NCBI RefSeq assembly: GCF_001422725.1
Contig: NZ_LMMA01000037.1
Span: forward strand, 1 to 64,000
Length of the DNA: 64,000 nucleotides
Origin: Flavobacterium sp. Leaf82
Lineage (GTDB): Bacteria; Bacteroidota; Bacteroidia; Flavobacteriales; Flavobacteriaceae
Direction: 5' to 3'
This document shows, piece by piece, positions 7,139-15,516 of the stretch (position 1 is the stretch's first letter; every line of letters starts with the position of its first letter). Under the pieces are notes generated by a model. It was not told the origin of the DNA, did not search any database, and saw only the letters and a program-made list of their open reading frames with translations. Both the position numbers and the translations under genes were made by a program.

Positions 7139-9391
7139 ATGAAACTACATACTATTCTAATTGTCTTTTTAATTGCTTTTAGCGCAAATGCTCAAAAAGT
7201 AGTTCGTTACGATTTATACGTTCGCGATACGATTGTCAATTTTTCGGGAAAAGAAAAACGCGCACTTACCGTGAATGGACAAATCCCAATGCCAACTTTG
7301 ACTTTTACTGAAGGTGATATTGCGGAGATTTATGTTCATAACGAATTAAAAAACGAAGATACAGCGTTGCATTGGCATGGATTATTTCTTCCGAATAAAG
7401 AAGATGGAGTTCCGTATTTAACGCAAATGCCAATTAAACCCGGAACGACACATAAATATAGTTTCCCAATTATTCAAAACGGAACGTATTGGTATCACAG
7501 CCATTCTGGATTGCAGGAACAAATTGGTTTGTATGGTCTTTTCATTATCAATAAAAAGAAAGACGATGCAACTTTTAGAAAAGGGATTGATGATTTACCA
7601 ACAATTCCTTTTATCCTAAGTGAATGGACGGATCTAAAACCTGAGAATGTTCAACGAATGCTGCATAATGCCAACGATTGGTTTGCTATAAAAAAAGGAA
7701 CGACTCAAAGTTATGCCGAAGCCATCAAGAATGGGCAATTCTCGACAAAAATCACCAACGAATGGAAACGCATGAATGCCATGGATGTGAGTGATGTATA
7801 TTATGAGAAGTTTTTAATTAACGGAAAAAATGAAGATCAGCTTTCGCAATTTAAAGCGGGTGATAAAGTCAGATTGCGAATTGCAAACGGAGGCGCTTCG
7901 AGTTATTTCTGGCTGACTTATGGCGGCGGAAAAATAACGGTTGTGGCCAGCGACGGAAACGATGTTGAACCTGTAGAAGTTGACCGATTGATTATTGCGG
8001 TTTCTGAAACTTATGATATTGTCGTGACAATTCCTGAAGATCATAAATCCTTTGCTTTTTTGGCTACAGCCGAAGACAGAACAGGATCTGCTTCTTTGTT
8101 TTTAGGCGAAGGAACGAAACAGCCTGTCAAACATCTTCCGAAATTGAAATATTTTGAAGGCATGAAAATGATGAATGACATGATGAAGATGAACGGCGAA
8201 ATGAACGATATGGGTATGAAAATGTCTCTGAACAAAATGGACATGAATGCTGTAATGTATCCTGAAATTTCGGGCGAAGATGAATCAACAAAAACCGAAG
8301 ATCATTCTATGCATAATATGCAAAACATGAAAATGGACGATATGAAAATGTCAAGCGATTCTACTGAAACTGCCGAAATTACGACTTTGAATTACGGAAT
8401 GCTGAAATCTCCAACCGTTACAACTTTACCCAAAGACGCTCCGGTAAAAGAATTGCGTTTCGAATTATCCGGAAATATGAACCGTTATGTTTGGAGTTTG
8501 GACAACAAAGTGATTTCTGAAACGGATAAAATCTTAATTAAGAAAGGAGAAACCGTTCGTATTACCTTATATAATGGTTCGATGATGCGTCACCCAATGC
8601 ATTTACACGGACATGATTTCAGGATTATTAACGAACATGGCGAATATTCTCCGCTTAAAAACGTGATCGATATTATGCCAATGGAAACTGATACAATCGA
8701 GTTTCAGGCAAATGCTGATGGCGATTGGTTTTTTCACTGTCATATATTATATCATATGATGGCGGGAATGGGACGTATTTTTACTTATGAAAATTCGGCT
8801 CCAAATCCGTTGATTCATCATCCTGAAATGGCATACAAAATGCTAAAAATGGATGATCGAATGTTTCATTTTATGGCGGAAAATGATTTTGCGTCAAACG
8901 GAAATGACGGTGAAGCAATGTTCAGTAACACGCGTTGGAGCATTGGCACGGAATGGAGATTGGGTTATAACAATGAACATGGTTATGAAACCGAAACGCA
9001 TATTGGTCGATATATTGGAAAAATGCAATGGTTTATGCCTTTTATAGGTTTCGATTGGCGCTATAGAAAAATGGGAATGGATGAGCAGGAACAAAATATG
9101 TTCGGACAAAAGAATACCAAAGACAACCGTTCGGTTTTTAGTGCCGGTATGGAATATACTTTGCCAATGCTTGTAAAAGCTCAGGTTGAGGTTTACACCG
9201 ATGGAAATGTAAGGGTTCAATTTGAGCGAAAAGATATTCCGCTTGCAAGACGTTTGCGAATGAACTTAATGTGGAATACGGATAAGGAATATATGGCGGG
9301 TTTAAAATATATCGTTGCCAGAAACTTTGGGATCACAACTCATTATGACAGTGATATGGGAGTTGGCTTTGGATTAAATCTTAATTATTAA
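7139..9391 (+). CDS. Multicopper oxidase (CopA/PcoA-like) with a C-terminal barrel-like domain
   Basis: A 750-residue exported protein with a signal peptide ending at NAQ (about residue 19). The four copper-ligand motifs of a laccase-type multicopper oxidase are present: HWHG near 78, HSHSG near 121, HPMHLHGHD near 484 and HCHILYHMMAGM near 532. A Met-rich insert (about 340-410, MNDMMKMNGEMNDMGMKM and a second patch) resembles those of copper-resistance oxidases. About 185 residues follow the oxidase, with alternating aromatic strands (EWRLGYN, GRYIGKMQWF, FIGFDWRY) and a terminal GFGLNLNY, suggesting an outer-membrane barrel akin to CopB. Known role of the family: oxidising Cu(I) to the less toxic Cu(II) in the periplasm. 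It is co-transcribed with the ATPase. Confidence 0.9.
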   Translation: MKLHTILIVFLIAFSANAQKVVRYDLYVRDTIVNFSGKEKRALTVNGQIPMPTLTFTEGDIAEIYVHNELKNEDTALHWHGLFLPNKEDGVPYLTQMPIKPGTTHKYSFPIIQNGTYWYHSHSGLQEQIGLYGLFIINKKKDDATFRKGIDDLPTIPFILSEWTDLKPENVQRMLHNANDWFAIKKGTTQSYAEAIKNGQFSTKITNEWKRMNAMDVSDVYYEKFLINGKNEDQLSQFKAGDKVRLRIANGGASSYFWLTYGGGKITVVASDGNDVEPVEVDRLIIAVSETYDIVVTIPEDHKSFAFLATAEDRTGSASLFLGEGTKQPVKHLPKLKYFEGMKMMNDMMKMNGEMNDMGMKMSLNKMDMNAVMYPEISGEDESTKTEDHSMHNMQNMKMDDMKMSSDSTETAEITTLNYGMLKSPTVTTLPKDAPVKELRFELSGNMNRYVWSLDNKVISETDKILIKKGETVRITLYNGSMMRHPMHLHGHDFRIINEHGEYSPLKNVIDIMPMETDTIEFQANADGDWFFHCHILYHMMAGMGRIFTYENSAPNPLIHHPEMAYKMLKMDDRMFHFMAENDFASNGNDGEAMFSNTRWSIGTEWRLGYNNEHGYETETHIGRYIGKMQWFMPFIGFDWRYRKMGMDEQEQNMFGQKNTKDNRSVFSAGMEYTLPMLVKAQVEVYTDGNVRVQFERKDIPLARRLRMNLMWNTDKEYMAGLKYIVARNFGITTHYDSDMGVGFGLNLNY

Positions 9392-9428
9392 TTATCATAT
9401 TCTCATCTAAGTTAAAAACGACTTTTAT

Positions 9429-9436
9429 TATATTTG
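9429..9436 (+). promoter_or_regulatory. Candidate -7 box of the gene at 9482
   Basis: TATATTTG matches the Bacteroidota -7 consensus 45 bases before the ATG, suggesting that the 9482 gene has its own promoter separate from the copper operon. Confidence 0.4.
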
Positions 9437-9481
9437 AAATTGATATTTAAGTAAAAACTATACTAAGTAAACCATCAAACT

Positions 9482-10039
9482 ATGAATTTAGAAGATTTCA
9501 AAAAGAATTTTAACGGTCAGATCACGAACGAGCTAACTTTATTTTATGAGATAAACGAAGAACTGGGATACGAAAATTATTCTCAGGGTTTTGGATTATA
9601 TAAAGATGATAAATCTGGAATTGCATCCTGGTCTGAAGATCCTGATTTTTTAGACAAATTAATGCCTTTTGCACAGGCAAACGGTTCGGGTTCTATGTAC
9701 GTTTTATGGAATAACGACCAAAATAAATCCCTAAACGAATTGCCTGTAGTCGTTTTTGGTGATGAAGGAGGTTATCATATTGTCGCAAAAAACATCTTCG
9801 AATTTATGCAATTACTGACTTTTGATACTGAAATCTCTGTAGATCACGAACAAGCTTACTTTTATAAAGATGAAGATGATTATGAAGAAAGTGAAGGTTT
9901 GCCGGAATATAAAGAATGGCTTAAAGAAAATTTTAATCTGGATTCGATAGATGAAACTGAATCTATTTTAGAAAATGCGCAGGAAACATACAAGACTGAT
10001 TTTGACAAATGGGTCTCTAAATTTTATAATGAAGATTAA
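9482..10039 (+). CDS. Uncharacterised acidic protein, possibly SUKH (SMI1/KNR4)-like
   Basis: A 185-residue soluble, strongly acidic protein without signal peptide or membrane segment. The LPVVVFGDEGGYHIVAKNIFEFMQLL stretch at about 80-105 recalls the SMI1/KNR4 (SUKH) fold found in bacterial immunity and regulatory proteins, but I cannot make the match firm. The C-terminus is rich in Asp and Glu (KDEDDYEESEG) and helical. No toxin gene lies beside it, so an immunity role has no support here. It has its own promoter box and stands between the copper operon and a small secreted protein gene. Confidence 0.7.
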   Translation: MNLEDFKKNFNGQITNELTLFYEINEELGYENYSQGFGLYKDDKSGIASWSEDPDFLDKLMPFAQANGSGSMYVLWNNDQNKSLNELPVVVFGDEGGYHIVAKNIFEFMQLLTFDTEISVDHEQAYFYKDEDDYEESEGLPEYKEWLKENFNLDSIDETESILENAQETYKTDFDKWVSKFYNED

Positions 10040-10077
10040 ATCTAAAGAAAAGTACTAACAATTAAATTATACAAAAA

Positions 10078-10233
10078 ATGAAAAAATTATTTGCCGTATT
10101 AGCGATCGCTTTATTTACAATTGGTGCACAAGCACAAGACACAAAACCAGCAACAAAAAAAGAAACTAAAAAAGAATCTTGTTGCAAAAAGACAGATGAC
10201 AAAAAGGACAAGAAATGTTGCGCTAAAAAATAA
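10078..10233 (+). CDS. 51-residue secreted Lys/Cys-rich small protein
   Basis: A short gene starting at ATG 10078 and ending with TAA at 10231-10233. The protein has a good signal peptide (MKKLFAVLAIALFTIGAQA, cleavage before QDTK). Its mature part of about 32 residues is almost only Lys, Asp, Glu and Thr, with two Cys pairs: ESCCKK and KKCCAKK. The composition echoes the Cys/Lys patch of the secreted protein at the start of the copper island. A perfect terminator follows 20 bases later, which supports a real transcription unit. The function is unknown; periplasmic metal binding is a guess. Confidence 0.65.
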   Translation: MKKLFAVLAIALFTIGAQAQDTKPATKKETKKESCCKKTDDKKDKKCCAKK

Positions 10234-10252
10234 TCGTAACGCTGTTAAAAGT

Positions 10253-10284
10253 AAAATGCCTCAAATATTTGAGGCATTTTTTTA
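10253..10284 (+). terminator. Rho-independent terminator
   Basis: AAAATGCCTCAAAT / ATTTGAGGCATTTT is a perfect 28-base palindrome at 10253-10280, followed by TTT. It ends the small secreted protein gene. Confidence 0.85.
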
Positions 10285-10290
10285 TGTTAT

Positions 10291-10390
10291 TTTTTTGCCA
10301 CGAATTCCACGAATTAGCACGAATTACTTTTCTACAAAATGCATTAAGCATTTTGAATTAGTGTCAATTCGTGGAATTCGTGGCAAAAAA
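10291..10390. repeat. Inverted repeat, GCCACGAATT family, copy A
   Basis: The left arm TTTTTTGCCACGAATTCCAC starts at 10291 and the right arm GTGGAATTCGTGGCAAAAAA ends at 10390. A small inner hairpin (AAAATGCATTAAGCATTTT) lies between them. It belongs to the same family as the elements at 35397, 37025 and 54301. Confidence 0.9.
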
Positions 10391-10391
10391 A

Positions 10392-10844
10392 CTATTTAAT
10401 TCTTACGCTCCATTCAAAATCCATTTCAGAAACCTGAACGCCTTCTTCGTTTGTTCCTATAGATTTCATCCAGAAAGTTTGTCCCTCGCCTGTTTCGATT
10501 GTTCTTTTTATTGCATCTGCGATTAAGTGTCCGTCGTTACAAACAAAATTTATTCTTCCGGTTGCTTTTTTGGTAAAGTTCCCTTTATTATTGGCTACCA
10601 GCATTGAGATTTTTTTTCCGCTTTGCTGAATTTGTGAGATTACCAATGCTCCTGTTGTTAACTCTGCTGCCATTGCCTGAACCGCAAAATACATAGAATT
10701 AAAAGGATTCTGATTAATCCATCTGTGTTTTACACTTACCACACATCTATCTTCATCGATTGCCTTTACACGCACACCACAAAAGTAAGCAGATGGTAAT
10801 TTGAATAACACAAATTTGTTGAGTTTAGAAACTGATATTGCCAT
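10392..10844 (-). CDS. DUF4442 hot-dog fold protein (thioesterase-like)
   Basis: A 150-residue cytoplasmic protein when started at the ATG at 10844; an upstream start would add 29 residues unlike the family. The sequence matches DUF4442, a hot-dog fold family related to PaaI-like acyl-CoA thioesterases: RVKAIDEDRCVVSVKHRWINQNPFNSMYF at about 25-53, then AVQAMAAELTTGAL in the central helix. The Asn/Asp and Glu positions of that helix are where related thioesterases hold catalysis, but the substrate is unknown. It is a single gene between inverted repeats and the divergent DUF4870 gene. Confidence 0.8.
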   Translation of the reverse strand: MAISVSKLNKFVLFKLPSAYFCGVRVKAIDEDRCVVSVKHRWINQNPFNSMYFAVQAMAAELTTGALVISQIQQSGKKISMLVANNKGNFTKKATGRINFVCNDGHLIADAIKRTIETGEGQTFWMKSIGTNEEGVQVSEMDFEWSVRIK

Positions 10845-11039
10845 GTGATTTATTTTTTTATGTAAAAATACAAAAAAACTATGCACGCACAATAAATTGC
10901 TTTTACTTTCATAAAGGGCTAATAAAATCAAGGCTTCCCGATGATTTTCAATGCATTATAAGGCAATTTTAAATTTTAACTTTGTTAAAATAATGTTAAT
11001 ATTTGGTACTATGTAAAACAAGATACTGTCTTTTAGACA

Positions 11040-11047
11040 TATATTTG
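11040..11047 (+). promoter_or_regulatory. Candidate -7 box of the DUF4870-PadR-PspC operon
   Basis: TATATTTG matches the Bacteroidota -7 consensus 28 bases before the ATG at 11076. It is the only clear box before the five-gene run that ends at 14529. Confidence 0.45.
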
Positions 11048-11075
11048 CATAAGAAAATACTATATACTTTTAATC

Positions 11076-11555
11076 ATGCAAATAACAACACCACTCATCA
11101 TGGAAACAACATCAGAAAAAAACATTGCAACGTTCACGCACTTAAGTACTTTAAGTCAATACATCATTCCGTTTGGGAATTATATTTTCCCGATATTAAT
11201 CTGGACGAGTTACAAAGACAAATCAGAATTTGTAAATTATAGCGGAAAACAAACGTTAAATTTTCAATTAAGTCTTTTGCTTTACACCTTAATTCTGGCA
11301 TTAATTGCAATTCCAATCTTTGCCTTTGTACTTCTAAAAAACCTGCCAATCAACACGGTTTTTAACGATGAAGATTTAATCATCAGAAATCTTAATATCG
11401 ATGGAAATATTGGAATTTTAAGTATTGGAGCAACAGCAGTTTTACTTTTTGGATTATTAAAATTTGTAGAATTCTTTTTAGTGATTTACGCTTCAATAAA
11501 AACTTCAAACGGTGAATTCTATAAATATCCGTTAGCGATTCCTTTTATAAAGTAA
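11076..11555 (+). CDS. DUF4870 domain-containing membrane protein
   Basis: A 159-residue protein (152 if started at the ATG at 11100). It shows the DUF4870/Tic20-like layout: a short amphipathic start (TLSQYIIPFGNYIFPILIW), the marker NYSGKQTLNFQLS, then two long membrane helices around 65-90 and 108-135. Family members are small inner-membrane proteins of unknown function, often found next to PspC and PadR genes in flavobacteria as here. The 178-bp gap to the PadR gene contains only repeats, so co-transcription with it is possible but not certain. Confidence 0.8.
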   Translation: MQITTPLIMETTSEKNIATFTHLSTLSQYIIPFGNYIFPILIWTSYKDKSEFVNYSGKQTLNFQLSLLLYTLILALIAIPIFAFVLLKNLPINTVFNDEDLIIRNLNIDGNIGILSIGATAVLLFGLLKFVEFFLVIYASIKTSNGEFYKYPLAIPFIK

Positions 11556-11571
11556 TCCAAATTATAAAGCA

Positions 11572-11594
11572 CTTCGACTTCGCTCAGTGTAACA
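11572..11594. repeat. Dispersed repeat fragment, CTTCGACTTCGCTCAG family
   Basis: These 23 bases read CTTCGACTTCGCTCAGTGT plus four bases. A related fragment lies on the other strand at 62587-62609. The shared wording in unrelated spacers marks a dispersed element. Confidence 0.6.
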
Positions 11595-11651
11595 TTAAAA
11601 ATTAAAAGTATAGTCGAAACTTTACAAGCAATCAACAAGGATCGTTTCGGG

Positions 11652-11697
11652 ATCAATCATCAATCAAAATCAATCATCAATCATCATCAATCAAAAA
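11652..11697. repeat. Imperfect ATCAATC short tandem repeat
   Basis: Repeated ATCAATC and ATCATCAATC words fill about 46 bases upstream of the PadR gene. Such a tract could vary in length; its effect on PadR expression is unknown. Confidence 0.7.
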
Positions 11698-11733
11698 ACG
11701 AATTGTTCAATCAAAAAAAAACAAAATGAAATT

Positions 11734-12066
11734 ATGAACATTGAAAACACAAAAGCACAGATGCGCAAAGGTGTTCTTGAGTTTTGCATCTTATCCGTAT
11801 TAAAAGAAAAAGACGCATACACATCAGAAATATTAGACACTTTAAAAAACGCAAAATTACTAGTTGTTGAGGGAACAGTTTATCCACTTTTGACTAGGCT
11901 GAAAAACGACGGTTTGCTTAATTATCGTTGGGAAGAATCGACTTCAGGACCACCTCGAAAATATTATGGATTAACCGAAATAGGACAAACATTTTTAAAC
12001 GAACTTAGCGGTACCTGGACAGAATTGTCTGACGCCGTAAATCTAATCACCAATCAAAATCAATAA
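11734..12066 (+). CDS. PadR-family transcriptional regulator
   Basis: A 110-residue winged-helix protein of the short PadR type. KGVLEFCILSVLKEKDAYTSEIL and VVEGTVYPLLTRLKNDGLL are the recognition region, followed by the wing residues SGPPRKYYGLTEIG. PadR proteins usually repress their own operon and release DNA when a ligand binds. The gene ends three bases before the PspC-domain gene, so this is an operon, and the regulator probably controls the PspC and GIN genes downstream (inference). Confidence 0.92.
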   Translation: MNIENTKAQMRKGVLEFCILSVLKEKDAYTSEILDTLKNAKLLVVEGTVYPLLTRLKNDGLLNYRWEESTSGPPRKYYGLTEIGQTFLNELSGTWTELSDAVNLITNQNQ

Positions 12067-12069
12067 GTC

Positions 12070-13794
12070 ATGAACAAAACAGTAAATATTAACTTAGGCG
12101 GTATGGTTTTTCACATAGATGAAGATGCATATTTAAAATTGACACGCTATTTTGACGCAATAAAACGATCACTAAATAACTCATCCGGTCAGGACGAAAT
12201 CATTAAGGATATCGAAATGCGTGTATCTGAATTATTAATTGAGAAACAAAAAAGCGACAAGCATGTTGTAGGACTGAAAGATGTTGATGAAGTGATTGTG
12301 GTAATGGGACAACCGGAAGACTACATTCTGGAAGACGAAGAAAGATCTAATCAGTCTTTTAACGAATACGGATCAAGAAAGCATAAAAAATTATACCGTG
12401 ATAAAGAAAAAGGTATGATTGGTGGTGTTGCAACCGGTTTAGGTCATTATTTTGGAATCGACGCTGTATGGATAAAAATTCTATTCTTAGTATTTGTATT
12501 TGCAGGTTTTGGAACTGGTATTTTAGCTTATTTCGTTCTTTGGATTGTAACTCCGGAAGCGGTTACAACATCAGAAAAACTTGAAATGACTGGTGAACCG
12601 GTAACTATTTCGAACATTGAGAAAAAAGTTCGTGAAGAAATTGAATCTCTATCTAACAAATTCAAAAATGCAGATTATGATGCAATGGGAAACCAGGTAA
12701 AGTCAGGAGCTGAGAGAATAAGTAGTTCATTTGGAGATTTTGTTATGACGGTTTTTAAAATCTTTGCTAAGTTTTTAGGCGTAATCTTAATCATGTCAGG
12801 AATTAGTGTTTTGATCATGTTATTGATTGGGGTATTTACTTTAGGAACGAATGTATTTGTTGATTTTCCTTGGCAAAATTTTGTAGAAGCAGGAAACTTT
12901 ACTGATTATCCTATCTGGTCATTTGGTTTATTAATGTTCTTTGCCGTTGGGATTCCGTTTTTCTTTTTGACACTTTTAGGTTTCAAATTGTTATCTCCAA
13001 ACTTAAAATCTATTGGTAATATTGTAAAATATACTTTATTGGCAATCTGGATTATTGCAGTTGCAATTGCCATTAGTATTGGAATTAAACAAGCTACAGA
13101 AATATCATACGACAATAAAACAGTAGAGAAAAAAGCGCTTAACATCACGACGAAAGATACATTATTTGTAAAATTCAGATACAATGATTATTACGCAAAA
13201 GACCTGAATCATTACAGAGAATTCGAATTCGTACAAGATTCAGCTAACAATCAATTATTATATTCAAACGATGTTCGTTTGCATGTTTTGCGCACTGATG
13301 AAACTTCTCCTTATATACAAATAGAAAAAAGCGCAAGAGGAAATTCGTTTATATCTGCAAAACAAAGAGCAGAAAAAATTAATTATAAGTTTGAGATTAA
13401 AGGAAATCATTTAATTTTGGATAATTATTTTCTTACAGACGTAAAAAACAAATTTAGAGGTCAGGAAGTCGACGTTTATTTATACCTACCTGAAGGACAA
13501 TTGTTCAAACCGGATGCATCTGTTCAGGATTATGATGACTCAGAAAATGATTTTTTCAACTTACACTTTAGTGGTAATTACAACTATAAAGTTGAAGGTT
13601 CGAAAATTAAATGTCTGAATTGCCCATCTGAAGAAAATGATTATGAAGATGTAAACGAAGAAGAAACCCATATTGAAAATGATACTGTAAACGAAGTTTC
13701 GATTAAAATAAATGGAAAAGAAGTTTTAAACGGAAAAAAAACCAACGGAAGACTAACCACTGACAAAAACGGAGTTATAATCAAAATTAACTAA
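12070..13794 (+). CDS. PspC domain-containing membrane protein
   Basis: A 574-residue inner-membrane protein. An N-terminal cytoplasmic region (1-110, beginning KTVNINLGGMVFHIDEDAY) precedes a PspC domain at about 112-175 (KLYRDKEKGMIGGVATGLGHYFGID, then a membrane helix). Two to three further helices lie around 225-345, and a large C-terminal beta-rich part follows (about 360-574), likely periplasmic. PspC domains belong to the phage-shock envelope-stress response. In Bacteroidota this long form is typically encoded with PadR and GIN-domain genes, as here. The C-terminal half has no motif I can name. Confidence 0.9.
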   Translation: MNKTVNINLGGMVFHIDEDAYLKLTRYFDAIKRSLNNSSGQDEIIKDIEMRVSELLIEKQKSDKHVVGLKDVDEVIVVMGQPEDYILEDEERSNQSFNEYGSRKHKKLYRDKEKGMIGGVATGLGHYFGIDAVWIKILFLVFVFAGFGTGILAYFVLWIVTPEAVTTSEKLEMTGEPVTISNIEKKVREEIESLSNKFKNADYDAMGNQVKSGAERISSSFGDFVMTVFKIFAKFLGVILIMSGISVLIMLLIGVFTLGTNVFVDFPWQNFVEAGNFTDYPIWSFGLLMFFAVGIPFFFLTLLGFKLLSPNLKSIGNIVKYTLLAIWIIAVAIAISIGIKQATEISYDNKTVEKKALNITTKDTLFVKFRYNDYYAKDLNHYREFEFVQDSANNQLLYSNDVRLHVLRTDETSPYIQIEKSARGNSFISAKQRAEKINYKFEIKGNHLILDNYFLTDVKNKFRGQEVDVYLYLPEGQLFKPDASVQDYDDSENDFFNLHFSGNYNYKVEGSKIKCLNCPSEENDYEDVNEEETHIENDTVNEVSIKINGKEVLNGKKTNGRLTTDKNGVIIKIN

Positions 13795-13797
13795 GCC

Positions 13798-14529
13798 ATG
13801 ATAAAAATAATCATTCATATTACAAAATTCATTATTGCGACTGTTACCGCATTATTGTTTGCCTCTTGTAATTTTAACGTGAACTCAATTGAAGGAAGCG
13901 GAAATGTTACTAAAGAAAAAAGAATCGTACAGGGAGATTTTCAAAAAATTTCTGTAAGCAATGCAATTGATCTGGTAATTATTCAATCTGATGCAACCGA
14001 AATTGTTGTTGAAGCTGATGATAATGTACAAAAAGAGATCTCTACAAAAGTTGAAAACGGAACACTAATTATTAAATGCAAACGCGGTTCTTTTAGAGAT
14101 GTTACAAAAAAAGTGACGGTAAAAATGCCCAATATTGACAAACTTGAAGCATCAAGTGCTGCTAACGTAATGAGTCAGGGACTTTTGCAAGGCGAGCACA
14201 TTGATATTGAAACTTCAAGCGCTGCAACACTGGATATTAATATAGAATATGACAACGTTTCTGCTGATTCTGGCAGCGGAAGTACAATTATCTTAAAAGG
14301 AAAAGCATTAACAGTTAAAACTTCAGCATCAAGCGGATCAAGTATAAATGCAAACAAATTACTGGCAAACGAAGTTGATGCAGATGTTTCAAGCGGAGCA
14401 AGTACAAATGTTCATGCAATCGTACGTTTAAAAGCAGAGGCCAGCAGCGGAGGAAGCATCAATTATGATGTTGCACCAAAAACAATCGAGAAAACTTCGA
14501 ATTCAGGAGGAAGTATCAGCCAGGGGTAA
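13798..14529 (+). CDS. GIN (DUF2807) domain lipoprotein
   Basis: A 243-residue protein with a lipoprotein signal (LLFASCNF; lipid Cys near residue 25). The mature part is a head GIN domain (DUF2807): the EGSGNVTKEKR start, a long run of beta repeats rich in Ser, Gly and Asn (ASSAANVMSQG, SSAATLD, SADSGSGS, ASSGSSINANK, ASSGGSINYD), and a SNSGGSISQG end, consistent with a beta-solenoid. Family function is unknown; members are anchored in the cell envelope. It starts 3 bases after the PspC gene and closes the operon before a clear terminator. Confidence 0.9.
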   Translation: MIKIIIHITKFIIATVTALLFASCNFNVNSIEGSGNVTKEKRIVQGDFQKISVSNAIDLVIIQSDATEIVVEADDNVQKEISTKVENGTLIIKCKRGSFRDVTKKVTVKMPNIDKLEASSAANVMSQGLLQGEHIDIETSSAATLDINIEYDNVSADSGSGSTIILKGKALTVKTSASSGSSINANKLLANEVDADVSSGASTNVHAIVRLKAEASSGGSINYDVAPKTIEKTSNSGGSISQG

Positions 14530-14552
14530 ACGATATTTATCTGTTAAATATA

Positions 14553-14587
14553 AAAAAATCATTCATCGAAAGTGGATGATTTTTTTA
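14553..14587 (+). terminator. Rho-independent terminator of the PspC/GIN operon
   Basis: AAAAAATCATTCA and TGGATGATTTTTT form a stem with one G-U pair around a short loop, followed by T-rich sequence. Confidence 0.8.
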
Positions 14588-14593
14588 TATTTG
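14586..14593 (+). promoter_or_regulatory. Candidate -7 box of the second GIN gene
   Basis: TATATTTG overlaps the tail of the preceding terminator and ends 21 bases before the ATG at 14615, implying separate transcription of the second GIN gene. Confidence 0.5.
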
Positions 14594-14614
14594 TGAAAAT
14601 CAAATCTAGAATTA

Positions 14615-15484
14615 ATGAAAAAAAATACAGCCATACTCCTATTATTATTGGTGACGACGTTAAGTTTTGGTCAGAGAAGAGAAAAAATTAAAGGATCTAA
14701 AATTGTAACCACTTCAATAAAAGAAGTAGGAGAATTTGACGGAATCGAAGCCGATGATAATTTAGAAGTATACCTTGAAAGAGGAGAAAAAAATGAAATA
14801 AAAATTGAAGCCGATGATAACTTACATGATATTATCGGGATGGATTTAAGAGAAAAAGTACTTCGTTTATATACCTCAAAAGAAAGTACTATTTTCAAAA
14901 AACTAGTCGTTCGCGTTACGTATACAAAATCATTAAAAACTGTAATTGCAAAAAATGAATCTGTAGTATATGCTATTCAGGAACTTCAGTTAGATGATAT
15001 TACTTTTAATACTTTTGATTATGCTAAATTATTCCTGAATGTAAACTCAAAAAAATTCAGCTTATTTGCAGATGATAAATCAAGAATCGAACTGAATTTA
15101 AAATCAGAAGATGCAAACCTGCAATTGAGCAAAAACTCTGCTATAAAAACATTAGTATCTGCTATAAAATTCAGATGCGATTTGTACCAAAAAGCTGTTG
15201 CAGCAATTGAAGGTATTGCTGAAAAAGCAACAATTCGTCTGGATAACAATTCCGTTTTTACAGGAACAAAATTCACCTTAAAAGAAGCCAATCTTACTAC
15301 AGAAGGTTCTGCAGCGGCAACTGTATTAGCCGAAAATTCGATCTCAATCGCAGCCGGAGACAAATCTGAAGTTTCTTTATTTGGAAACGCAAAAATTGAC
15401 ATTACTCGTTTTACCGAAGAAGCAAAACTTATTAAGAAACCAGGCGCAATCAAACTAAAAGAAAAAGCACCTTTATTAGAATAA
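14615..15484 (+). CDS. Secreted GIN (DUF2807) domain protein
   Basis: A 289-residue protein with a signal peptide (MKKNTAILLLLLVTTLSFG, then QRREK). It has the DUF2807 opening VGEFDGIEADDNLEVYLERG at about 37-56 and repeated beta segments with EADDNL, FADDKSRIEL and LDNNSVFTG turns. Unlike the preceding GIN protein it lacks a lipobox Cys, so it is probably free in the periplasm or passed to the surface. It has its own promoter box and terminator, so the two GIN paralogues can be expressed separately. The function is unknown. Confidence 0.88.
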   Translation: MKKNTAILLLLLVTTLSFGQRREKIKGSKIVTTSIKEVGEFDGIEADDNLEVYLERGEKNEIKIEADDNLHDIIGMDLREKVLRLYTSKESTIFKKLVVRVTYTKSLKTVIAKNESVVYAIQELQLDDITFNTFDYAKLFLNVNSKKFSLFADDKSRIELNLKSEDANLQLSKNSAIKTLVSAIKFRCDLYQKAVAAIEGIAEKATIRLDNNSVFTGTKFTLKEANLTTEGSAAATVLAENSISIAAGDKSEVSLFGNAKIDITRFTEEAKLIKKPGAIKLKEKAPLLE

Positions 15485-15516
15485 ATTTCCTCTAGATAAT
15501 CTTAAACACTTTATAT

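Noticed and set aside
9482..10039. Immunity protein of a toxin system
   Set aside because: The SUKH resemblance is weak and no toxin gene is adjacent.
15019..15453. 144-residue minus-strand reading frame
   Set aside because: It is antisense to the second GIN gene, whose signal peptide, promoter box and terminator support the plus strand.
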